A program made the translations under genes and the position numbers. Positions 1-11,100 of a stretch of 64,000 bases of DNA are shown here, piece by piece. This DNA is from Euglena gracilis (taxonomy: Eukaryota; Euglenida; Euglenophyceae; Euglenales): positions 45,253,681 to 45,317,680 of the forward strand of contig CP154957.1 of the NCBI GenBank assembly GCA_039621445.1, read 5' to 3'. The notes beneath the pieces were generated by a model. That model had not been told where the DNA came from, ran no database searches, and saw only the letters and a program-made list of their open reading frames with translations. Numbering within the stretch: position 1 is the first letter of the stretch; every line of letters starts with the position of its first letter.

Positions 1-860
1 GGAAACGGTTCGCCCGTTTAGCCATTATCACCATCATCAGAGAGCAAACAATTTCCAAGACAGGCGATCGTTAGTGTAAAACGATTTCCAAGACAGGGAT
101 CCGTTAGTGTAAAACGATTTCCAAGACAGGGATCCGTTAGTGTAAAACGATTTCCAAGACAGGGATCCGTTAGTGTAAAACGATTTCCAAGACGGCATAC
201 GTTTTCTTGAAAAAAATGACGAAACGACCAAAACTCAAGCCAGGTGCATCGGTCGAATGAATTTTCAAGACAGGCGTGCGGGCCCAGACGAAATAGGTTT
301 TAGTAAATCAACAGACACCAACAATTGGATCAACAACAGGGATTTTGTGGTCAGCCGACTCAAACCTCGGCACGCAAACCCGTCCTGAATCCAAAATCAG
401 CAAATTCGAACGTTGTTTGCGTCAAAACGTGTTCGGAGGGAGAGAAGTTCCTCCTCTGTCAAAATCCCAGGTGTCGTTCGTTGAGCAGCTTCCATGGCAC
501 GCACCCCTCTTTCACGTTTGAGCACCGGGGCAACAATTTCATTCAGCAACGGAAACGGTTCGCCCGTTTAGCCATTATCACCATCATCAGAGAGCAAACA
601 ATTTCCAAGACAGGCGATCGTTAGTGTAAAACGATTTCCAAGACAGGGATCCGTTAGTGTAAAACGATTTCCAAGACAGGGATCCGTTAGTGTAAAACGA
701 TTTCCAAGACAGGGATCCGTTAGTGTAAAACGATTTCCAAGACGGCATACGTTTTCTTGAAAAAAATGACGAAAACGACCAAAACTCAAGCCAGGTGCAT
801 CGGTCGAATGAATTTTCAAGACAGGCGTGCGGGCCCAGACGAAATAGGTTTAGTAAATCA
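1..860. repeat. 550-bp tandem duplication containing a 33-bp minisatellite
   Basis: The sequence from base 1 recurs from base 551 with almost no change, giving a direct repeat of period 550. Inside each copy (about 48-213 and 598-763) is a minisatellite with a 33-bp unit beginning ACGATTTCCAAGACAGGGAT; successive units start at 81, 114, 147 and 180. Because 33 is a multiple of three, the minus strand shows an 11-residue repeat in open frames, but there is no start context or domain to suggest coding. The first copy may continue left of the window. Confidence 0.9.
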
Positions 861-954
861 ACAGACACCAACAATTTCAGCAGGGGCGCCGGGCCGCTCG
901 CTTCGCTCGCACGGCCCGGCGCCCCTGCTGAAATCGTTAGTGTCTGTTGATTTA
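854..954. repeat. 43-bp imperfect inverted repeat (long hairpin)
   Basis: Arms 854-896 and 912-954 are reverse complements with two mismatches over 43 bp, separated by 15 bp. The inner part of the arms is very GC-rich (CAGGGGCGCCGGGCCG), and the loop is itself partly palindromic. It lies exactly where the second 550-bp repeat copy diverges from the first, so it may be an insertion or a repeat boundary. Confidence 0.85.
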
Positions 955-959
955 TATAT

Positions 960-2153
960 AAATTCAGATTTTGTCAAATATCAACCCGGGGGCTCCTCAC
1001 TTGTGAAGAATATATAAAAGATTACACATATAATACACATAAAAGAGAACTGTTGCATTTTTTAATTTAAAACTGTTTAATGGCCACACATTTCCCAACG
1101 TCAGGAGAAATGTGCTACAGTGATGAGTGCCTATGGGGGTGCCGTGATTGTCAAACATTCATCAGTATGGTCAGTTGTGATCCATTCACAGGTGACCAAA
1201 GGGGACTCACATGCGGTGTTCAAGGGTTTTCATTAACTTTTAAAATGTCGCTCGTTGATCTAAAGCACTTGCCACAGGCTGTGGTGGTTCTGGCATTAGG
1301 AAGCACAGTGCCCTGGCGCACTCACATTCAGCAGTTTTCTGTTCGCGAAATATATTTGCAATTGTATAGATTTGCTGATGTTTTTTTTGTTGATTATCTG
1401 TTTACAGCATGCTGCATGGCTTCAAACAGCAGAACCCCCTCCGCCGAAAATTAAATTTTGCCACCAATTTTTGCCCCCCTGCAGAGTTGATGAACCGATC
1501 TTTTTTGGTCTGGACCTCTTGCAAAGTTCTTCAGTGCCCGAAACCGTTGACTGATTGATGGACCGATGAAGCACTTTGCTTAAAGCGATTTGTCGTTGAA
1601 GACTATTTTCATTTATAGTTTTAGGATTTTTGTGCTCATCACCTCCTAGTCTTCCAGAAAGATGCATCAATTTTCACATTTTTTTCTTCTTCAAAAAAGG
1701 GGTGCAAAAATGTTTGGACAAATCTCCCCCCCCCCGGAAAGGTATTTGGACATGAAGCTTTAGGGCACTTTTTAGGATAAAGCACTTTTTGGGGGGTTTA
1801 CAACACTTGTCAAGACAGCCACCGACTGAAAACTGCTGTTGATATTCTCATCAAGGTGCCTGTGGGAGTACCCGTGTTAACGTTTCACAGTGTGGGCACC
1901 CGTGACCAATCACTGGTTCCCCAAAGTGCACCAGTGAGCGCTAAAAACACCAACAGATTGCAAGAGGGCATCTGGCACAATGGCAACATCGGGCCATCGG
2001 TGTATTCAGTTTTAAGCAGAACCAGGCTTCAATCCTCGTACCAGTCATAATAATTTTAATCAACCCCTCCTTCGGCTGACCCGCCAAAAATCCCAATACC
2101 CCGGGGGTTTATAAGTGGGGTTTGCACACATAGTTTGTGTCGTTCTCTTTCAG
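960..2153. other. No assignable gene; expected 5' side of MINDY gene
   Basis: Several short plus-strand frames are open (for example 1080-1454), but none reads as a recognisable domain. MINDY proteins carry their catalytic cysteine in an N-G-P-C-P-L-L motif, and I could not find that motif here. The N-terminal exons therefore either lie left of the window or are too diverged to recognise. An AT-rich stretch at 955-1080 could hold regulatory DNA, but nothing specific is visible. Confidence 0.4.
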
Positions 2154-5100
2154 ATGTGATTGGGTTCATGCCGTCATTGCAATATGGCTTGGATGTGAAT
2201 GTGAAGTTCTCATCGTACGTTTTGCCACCACGTGCCATTGCTTCTTTGAAATGGGTTCAGGATTGTGGATTTCGAGTTCACCCAGAACCATCTTGTATTT
2301 GACCTGCTGAACGTCCGCCTCGTGCATGGCTGGTTGGTGGACCCCCAAGATGCAACAGCCACCAAAGTCATCGGTGGGACAGATCTGCCCGATGGTTGCA
2401 GCTCTTTCTCCGTCCCCAGGAGCTTTGTCCTACAATCTGCTTGTTGAGCGGGTGATTAGAATGCGGGAAATTGAAGAACAGCAAGGAGCTGAGGGCAACC
2501 AGGTTTTTGTTCAACTTTTGTAGCGCTTCTGCGATTTACTGCTGGCGAAAAATGGGAAGAGGGTAGGCCAATTTTGGGTCAAATTGTTGATTTTTGAATA
2601 ATTCGCAGTTTTTTTCCTGCATTTTTGCAGTTTCAATTTTTTGGGACCACATTCGGCCCTGGCTCGGACCCAGATCCAGCCCTGGAACCCCTATGGGGTG
2701 GCTCCCCAGCAACCTTTTCCAGTCTCTGAGCTGGACCGCTCCGGGGGATAAGTGACGCCGTGGTTAGGTATGGTTTTTCGATTTGCGTTCTTTGCGATGA
2801 CGGTGCTGGCGTTCTGTGGTTTAATTTGCACCGCCCTCTTTTGACCTCATGGGATGGAAGGACTTGGCAAAGGGGTGTAAGGTGAAAAACGGAGTTGAGT
2901 AAATACCGAAGTAACTCAAAATCTTCGAAAAAAAATGTCATGATTTTTGAACAAAATTCTGCAAAAATTCATTTTTCATGATTGATAGGTTCACAAAGGT
3001 TGGCAATTATCAATTTTAGGATGGTTTTTGCAACAGAAGAACGTTGCTGAGCGCTGCTCATTTTTCTTGAACCGGGGGGTGTAAAGTCCATTTTGGTTTT
3101 TCTGCCACGGGGGAGTGGACAAATGGGAGGAATTATCAGTGAATACATGCAGTATCTTACCTCAGGAGCAAGCAAGCGAGGCGACAGACGCTCTTGTGCA
3201 TGAAGGTCATGTGATTGAGGCATTCTTTTCCATGGCACTTCCAAACCTTCTGGCGGCACGTTGAGGAGTTACATCAAACAAAAAAAGTTGAACTGTTGTG
3301 TCTGGGTTTCAAGAAGAGAGATACAAAAGGAAAAGCACAGAATTATGACAGCATCCCCAGGGCAGAACGGGAATCGGCCAAACAGCCAAGGTGGTGGGTG
3401 GGGGGGGGTGGACCCCCCACCCCCACCACCTCTTCCTGTTTTTCTGGTCGCATCAGTTTTTGGACCCCAAATTTTTTCCTGGCGACTTTGGCGCCGGGTG
3501 CACTTTGGACCCATTTTGGGACCCATATTGGAGGTCTCCCCAAAAACCCCCCAAAAACTTATTTTTCACACTTTCCAAAATTTCAATATTTTCTCAAAGT
3601 TTTGATTTTGAAAGGTTTTTGAAGAATGCCATTGAAGATCCCATAAATTTCCAAGGGAAGAAATGTCAGGAAAATTTGATTGTGCCAAAATTTGGTCCAA
3701 TTTTTTTGACCTGCATTCTTTTTCACCCCCTCCTAAAAACTGACAATTTTTAAACCTGAAATTTTCGAGTTTTTTTTTTTAATGAAATAATGTGGTTTTC
3801 CATCAAAAAATCATGTATTTTGGGTTCATTTTACAAAAAAAATTCAAAAATTTTCCCCGGCCAAACTCCCAAAATTGGTGAAAATGCTGTGGTGGGTAGG
3901 GGGGGGGGTCGACCAGCCCCCCCCCCCACCTCCCGGGTGGGGGGGGGTCGACCCCCCACCAGGCCTTCCCGTTCTGCCCTGAGCATTCCCCAAAGATGTC
4001 TCAGCTTTATTTTTTGGGTTTTAAAAATATTAGGATCTCAGATTTTTTTCAGTCCAATGGCAGATCTGGCGAGCATCTATTTTTAATTCCTATTCATCTG
4101 TATAGTTTTGTCAACTTTCTTTAAATATTGAACAGTGCCGCTTGGCAAAAATGGGAGAATTATGAAACCCCAAATGTGATATATATTCATTTGATGCTTG
4201 TGTGACCCCTCCCCCAGGGGGTTTGAGATTTGATGGGTGGGTTGAGATCACTGGACCCCACCGGGGTTTTGCCCGCCGAAAGACCGGGGGTCAGAAAAAT
4301 TTTTCAAGGATTTTTCGCTGTTTTTTTTTGGGTGGGTTTTGGTTGGGTGGGTGGGTGGGTGGGCGGGGTTGGTCGCCTTCCCCCCCCCCCCCCCCCAAGG
4401 GGCGTACATGGATGGGTGGTGCATGGATTCAAGAAAAGTGGATGGGTGAGTTTGGGACCGGGGAATTGCGACCCCGGTCCCCCGCAAAGTGAAACTATGG
4501 TCCGGAATGAAGACCCCTTTGAGAGCTGTCATCTGTTATAATAAATATGGACGACCTTCATGGATGGTGCCAAAAATAAGCAAAACTAGCAAGGCATTTT
4601 TACAGGTGCTTATTTGGGATATGTTTTTGATATCGTTGGGTTTTTTTTTGGCCCACAGGAAGTGCCGTGCTCTGAGTCAGTCTGCAGGGCAGCTTACTTA
4701 TCATGGGCTGTTGAAACTTCACGAAGACGTCCGAGAAGGGGAACTCTGTGTTCTTTTCCGTAATAACCATTTCTCCACTCTCTTCCGCTATCAAGGTGTG
4801 AACCTCCCCCCGCAATCATTTGGCCAATTTCCAATGCCATTTATTATTTCTAATCCATGTGTCCCGGAATGGTGCACCCTATTTTTATGACCATGTATTT
4901 ATGAGGCCTGCACATGCATCATAGTGACTGACTGATTTTTGCCTTTTATCCAGATCCTCAGGCGGTGCATCTCCCACTTAAGTGATTATTGTTCGATTTG
5001 CGCATTTGCGCAAATCGACCAATTTTTTGATTTTGGCACTGGCAAAGCAAGGGGTGAGAGGGAGAGGGAGCAGGTGGACGAAAAATCCTGCTGAATTTCC

Positions 5101-8100
5101 ATTTTTGGCCCCGGCAGTCCCGCGAATTCCGTGTTTTTAGTTGTTTTTTTGGTGGTCGGCATGCCACGAAAACCCCCGGACCTACACCCCCCAAAGTGAA
5201 AAAAAATACCGACAAAAACACCAAAACCCCAGTACCGCCACCCACTTTTATTGCGATGAGGCTCTCCTCACCGGCCGTTGGCGACCTTGGCCGGCTCCCT
5301 CCGGGGGTTTTGAAGCATTTTTTTTTTAATTTTTGCTGGCCTCGGACTCGTGTTTTTGTACATTTGCCAGAGCGCGGGGAACAAGGACAGGGGGGCTAGG
5401 GTGGGTCCAATCACGCCGCCGGCCAAGGACGCAGAAAGGACGGCGTGCCTGGGGATTTTGTGAAGGCCGGTGCAGGGTGAAGGGGAAGTGTTTTAAAGGG
5501 GAGGGAAGGGTCGCGAGTCCCCACCGAACTTGCAGTGGGGGATGCGTCCGGCCAAATTGTGTCGTGATGAAATGAGAGAGGGGATCACACAAATCACACT
5601 GGAGTGATTTATTGCAGCCATGCTTTGAACAAAGAAAGAAGGTTGATTTCCGCAATTTCGCACATCGACCATTGTACAGTTCCCCCGAAGAACGGCCATA
5701 AATACCAGACCTCCATTTAGTATGTATCACCAATTTTTTTTTTGCGTATCACATGTAACACAAAATAAAAATCAATGTATCACATATATATCACCAAAAT
5801 TTTTTTAATGTATCACATATGTATCACCAAAAATGTATCACATATGTATCACCATTTTTTTTTAGAGAATTTTGCATTTTTACATCAAATGTTTCCACCC
5901 CTTTTCTATTCCACTTTTCATCCTTGTTTCCTTACCTCTCTGCAGACAAATGGAACATTTTTCTTGTGATAATGCTTTGGAGGGTAGCTACGCGGAGCTG
6001 CGCAACGTGGAGGACGAGGGCATCCCCGATTCACCTCCTGGAGAGGATTCTTCATCAGAATCTGCCCCCCCCCCAGAAAAGAAATTGAAAGTGACACTGC
6101 CCACCTTGGCCTCGGACATGAAATTCTCTTTTGATGAGGTGCACAAGAAACTCAGAGAACTGCCCAGCGCAGTGCTGTTGACGAGGCAGCATCGTGATTT
6201 TCTGTTTCCAATTCGTTTGGGCATCACAGAAAGTAGTCCTTCCGCTTCTTCTGAAGAGAGTGAGGCGCAGGGGGACCTCGAATCCTCTGCGGAATCATCT
6301 TCTGTAGCATCAGTTGGGGTTGAGGAGGTTCTGAAAGAGATGTTGCCATTGGAGGTCGTTTCAACACGGAAGGAAGAAAATGATTACTCTTGTCCATGGT
6401 TTGTGGAATTGTTGTCTCAGAATCCTGTCTTATGTCGTTTTGAAGGTTCCCTTTGGAAGGAGGGCTTTGACAGCAAGGAAACTTTTGGAATCTTCACAAT
6501 GGAGGACATGGCACGCATGGCAATTCCACCGGGGGTGAGGCATCTTATGGATGACGTGAAGGGTCAGTTGGCAGCTTCATCCAGCAGTGTAGAAGACTTC
6601 GTTCCATCATTCTCTCAATATTCTCTCCCGTCCAAAAAAAAAATGAAAAATAGCAGCTGAGACTTTGCTGACAAAAAAAAAGCAAAAAATATGGCAGCTG
6701 GGGACCCGCCCAAAGAGATAACCCCCCTCAAAATGAAAAAAAAAAAGATGGCAGGGACCTGTCTTGGCAGACAGGTCAGCACCACGGAAGTGGGGCTGGA
6801 GCAGGCATGGGAACCTGAGTTCCTCAAGCCTGGGTGAGCGTCTTATGTTCGTCTGCAATTTTTTTTTTCATTTTACAAATTTGTGATTCAGAACTTTTAT
6901 CCTTTTTTCACCAAGGAAAATTTGTGTATCACATATGTATCACCAAAATGTTTTAATGTAACACATATGTATCACCCCCAAAAAATTAATGTATCACAGA
7001 TACGTTGTGATACGTACTAAATGGTGGTCTGATAAATACCCCAGAATTCACACTGCTGACGGTGATGTGACAAATACCGTGAGTTTGGGAGAGAAGATGA
7101 GGTCGGTTTTGCGCAAATGCGCACATCGACAACGTGAGTGCATTTGCGCAAACCGACCTGACGTCCATTTGTGCAAGGGGATGCCATCAAATATCTTGGA
7201 ACGTGAACGGACCTCGCTGCCGAGAGCCTTTTGAAACAAACAACTGGAAGAGCTTACAACACAGCTTTGCTCCGAAAGCAGACAGAAATGCACTGAAAAA
7301 ACACATGCACCAAGTGCCAGATCGGGAAAAAAACAGTGACACATCCAGGTCCATGTGGAGACTGTAGACCTCCAGTGGGTGGCCCGCCACTAGCACGTCC
7401 TGGCACACGTGCAATGGCGCTGCTTGGGCAAGGGGTGGTCCATTTGCCCCCTGGCTTGCGTTTTGCTGCACCAGTCACATCAGGTGATGATTGGGGGTCG
7501 CATTTAAGCATCCACAAGGCCTCCATTAACCCCCCGGTTCAGCAGCAGCCGCCGAGGTGGCATTGTTATCCCCCACAACCGGGACGGCAGACTGGGGGGA
7601 CGGGCAAGCTGCTGGTCCATGGCAACGATGGAAAATGGGAGCATCTTAAATGTGGCCATAAAATTTATTGTTTTGGAAGTAGAGAATATTTAATGTTTAC
7701 ACCTGGTTGGGTTGCGTGAAAGTAATGGGATTTAACACCCTGATATCGTGCACAAAAACTAGTGCGTTGCATGTTTTCTGAGGAAAAAGCGAGGCATCAT
7801 TGTGGCAAAAGCGGAAAAATGATTCCAGATCGAGGAAAAAGGAACTTTACACACACGCGTAATTATCAAATTCTGGAAGTTGTTGTTTTTTTTTTGAGAA
7901 AAGTGTCCAACAATCACTGGGGGTTACGCGTCATCAATTCCTCCCGCGCAATTTCCCAACTGATGGCGCGAAAATGATCGGTCGTACGGGTTGGAGATAA
8001 GACACGCAAACTTGCCCTTGGAGAGGACAAATTTTCTCCTGTAACACAGTGTGTTCTACTGCACGTTTCGCATAATATAAAGGCCAGCATTTTCGTCACC

Positions 8101-11100
8101 ACATAATATCTTCAAAAGTTTTGTGCCCACAATGGTCGGTGGTCGGTGTGCGCAAGTGCGCACATCAATTGTTAAGGATGAAGAGCACTCCATAATTTGG
8201 AGGCCAAACAAAGGAGCATTTACAAGCCACCGTTCTTTGTCACACATTGCAATCAGTACTCATTCAAAATCCTTGGATAAACTTTCCTTCTAGATTCAAG
8301 AAAAGCCAGATGTTCTGTTTCGTGTGGTAATATAAAAAATGTGAGTATATTTCTCATATTTCACGTGGTTGGTGTGCGCAAATGCGCATATCGACCATTT
8401 AAGCAATTGCGCACACCAACCATATGTGTATTTTGTGTAGGTGGACGGTGTGCGCATTTGCGCACATCAACCACTTATTTATTTTTATGTGGTTGGTGTG
8501 CGCATTTAATGCGCACATCGACCATCAAAAAATGGCACAAATGGTCGATGTGCGCAAATGCACACACCAATCATTTTCACAAAATACAAATGTGGGTGGT
8601 GTGCGCATTTGCGCACATCGACCCTCATTTCATAAATATGTGACATGTGAGTGTTCCATCGCTAGGTCTAGTCTAGGTCTAGCGATGGAACACACATTTT
8701 GATCCGTCTGATAGCGGTAGAGTTCTGAAGTTTTTTTATGCCACAATTATCGTCCCATTTACCTGCACATCGCATTGTCCAAAATGGTGGAAAGTCGGTA
8801 TTCAAACAGGTGTGCATCACCCTGCAGTTAAAGGAAGCACAGACGCATCAAAATCTATCATCGTAACTGCCAGGGTGCACAACCCACCTGTTTCACAGAC
8901 AACAACGCCAGTCTGTCCCTCCAGACGTATCAGACAGCTCGTTAGGATGATGTTTTGAATCTTTTGTGTTTCCTAACCTGTATCGTGAGGTGTGAACTTC
9001 ATTTATTGCTGTTTCACCAGGTGCTTTTGGCACTTCAAGAAAATTGTAAAAAATGTCGATTTGCGCAATTGCGCACATCGACAAAGAAAAAAAGCTGAAG
9101 TGCAAGATGCGCCGCCTAAGAGATGGGGGGGGGTTAGCAAAGACACCAGCAAAGAGCAAAGTGGCCTGGCATTTTTGGACTTTTCTCTTTCCGCATTTGT
9201 GGCTAACTTCTGCCGTACCCCAAAGTGGGCCATCCCATTCGGGGGGGGGGGTTAATGACTGGCTGGTTTCACGTAGAAAAACTACCAACTGGTTTTTAGA
9301 GTGGAAATGACCCCATCTCCCCACCCCCGGGAGAAAATTGTATTTTTCTCCCTCTTTTGGGGCAGGCTAGAGTATATTTTAAAGGAAATGAATACTCTCG
9401 TGGACGGGCTGAATTTGAAGTTTTAATAGTATGGGGAACTTTTTTTTTTGTTTGACTTTCTCCTTCAGCCTCTTTCTTCCTCTTACCCAATTGTCTCCAC
9501 AAACAACTTCTTATTTTTGGATAATTACCCGGGTCAAATTTGGAAATCAACACAGAGAAAGTGAATGAAAACAAAAAAGAGAGCAACTGGCGACTTTTTG
9601 ATGTTTCTTGATCGACACAGATCCAACCAAACTCATACTCGTGCTGACGCTTTCGGTGTGGTTCAAAAGCGACTCCGTGCACTTTTTTTTGTTCCACCCG
9701 TGCACTCCGGGGGTATTTCAGAAACCAGGCCCCGGTTTTGCATTTCAAATGTGGTTCGCCGCAGGGGAGCTGTTCACGTTGGTGACCGATGTTGGATACA
9801 TCAACGAGAGGGTCACATGGGAGAAGCTATGCGAAATTGACGGAGACAATGTGTTTGTGGACAGTGAGTTCCGTGTCCCCCAGCCACGGTCATCGACCCC
9901 GGCACCCGTCGTCCAACAGCAGGACCAGGAGACGTATGTCTTTCCCCAATCCCATTTTCATGCAATTATTATTAAAACCACCATCACTTGAATTATGAAT
10001 TCAAGTAACGGTGGTTGTGTTAATGGTAATAATAATAATCATAATATTCATAATCATACTAATAAGTATGTAACAATTATTTTCTTGTTGTTTTTATTTA
10101 TCACTCTGCATTTTATCGTTTTGCTTCCTTTTCTCCATGTGAACCCGTGCCAGGGACTGGGGTCCTGGGCCGGAGGCCCGGGTATGGGGTTTGGCACGCA
10201 GCGCCGAAAAAAACTGGGGAGTGCCTCAGACGACCCAATTTTTGGGTTCCCCCCCTGGGGGGGGTCCCATGCCGGGCCAGGTGGGTGAGGGACACCCCCT
10301 CCCCCTGGGGCCTTACAAAGAAGCCTTCCCCAGTCCTGTTTCCCTGTTTTTCGCGGAATTGGTTTGCCGCACAGGGCTGACCGGATGCTGGCCCTCCGCC
10401 TTGCGCAGCAGGATGCCACGCCCCCGCTCTCCACCGCCGAGGTCGCACCCGGCTTTCGGATCAGCGAGGCACAGATGCGGTGTGTACACCGGACCTCATC
10501 TGTGGGTGGCAACCCCCCAGGGGAAGGGGTTTCAGGGAGTATGACAATTGTGCGCAGGTCCGCGAGTTGTCTTTGGCCATTCTCATTTTTGATGTTGCTG
10601 GCCAGGGTGCGTGAGCGGGTCATACGACAAATATTGTGGATTGGGGAAGGTTCATTTTCCCCCCCAAAAATGTGCAATTATTATCCAAAATGGAGCATTT
10701 TGGTGAAAAAATGTTGCATCCACCTAAAATTTTTGTATCTTTTTCCTGAATGGTACCATCGTTTGGCTCCATATCAGGGGGGGGGCTTTATATTTGGGGG
10801 GGTTTACCCAAAATGGTACTTTTGGCCGTTTTGGGGTGTCAAAAAATTTGGCCCGGCGTGAAGCACCGGGCCGAAAGTCGGTCGCCTGGGCCGCCCCACT
10901 GATTAGGTGGGGCCTTGGACTGGACTGGAGAGGGGGTCCCAACCTCCCACCTGCCCTTATATCGAACTCTGACGGGCCCCCAGCCGCTGAAGGTGCGGGG
11001 GACCCGAAAATCGCCAATTATTTTTTTTCAGGGAAAACTGGCTTAGTCTGCAGGCTTTGGTTCCCAAAAACGACACCCGGGGAAGAAAAACGTTGAACGC

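Larger units (their letters stand above)
4957..9120. mobile_element. Large TIR element C (4.16 kb) in a MINDY intron
   Basis: The left end 4957-4982 and the right end 9095-9120 are 26-bp inverted repeats matching at 22 of 26 positions; both have C-T-(T/C)-A-G-G-C-G-G outermost and a C-T-T-(A/C)-A-G-like inner end. The same TIR occurs at 26932/29442 and 51046/55258. A TTGCGCAnnTGCGCAA palindrome lies just inside each end (about 5000-5020 and 9058-9083), and more copies, flanked by TCGACC / GGTCGA, lie at about 7100-7160, 8140-8165 and 8370-8630. It carries one credible frame (5950-6660) between two arrays of TGTATCACATATGTATCACC. No transposase domain was recognised. Target duplication is unclear (AGAT on both sides, one base offset on the left). 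Confidence 0.75.

Noticed and set aside
48-213. CRISPR-like array of 33-bp units
   Set aside because: The units are directly adjacent with no unique spacers, so it is a minisatellite; the genome is eukaryotic.
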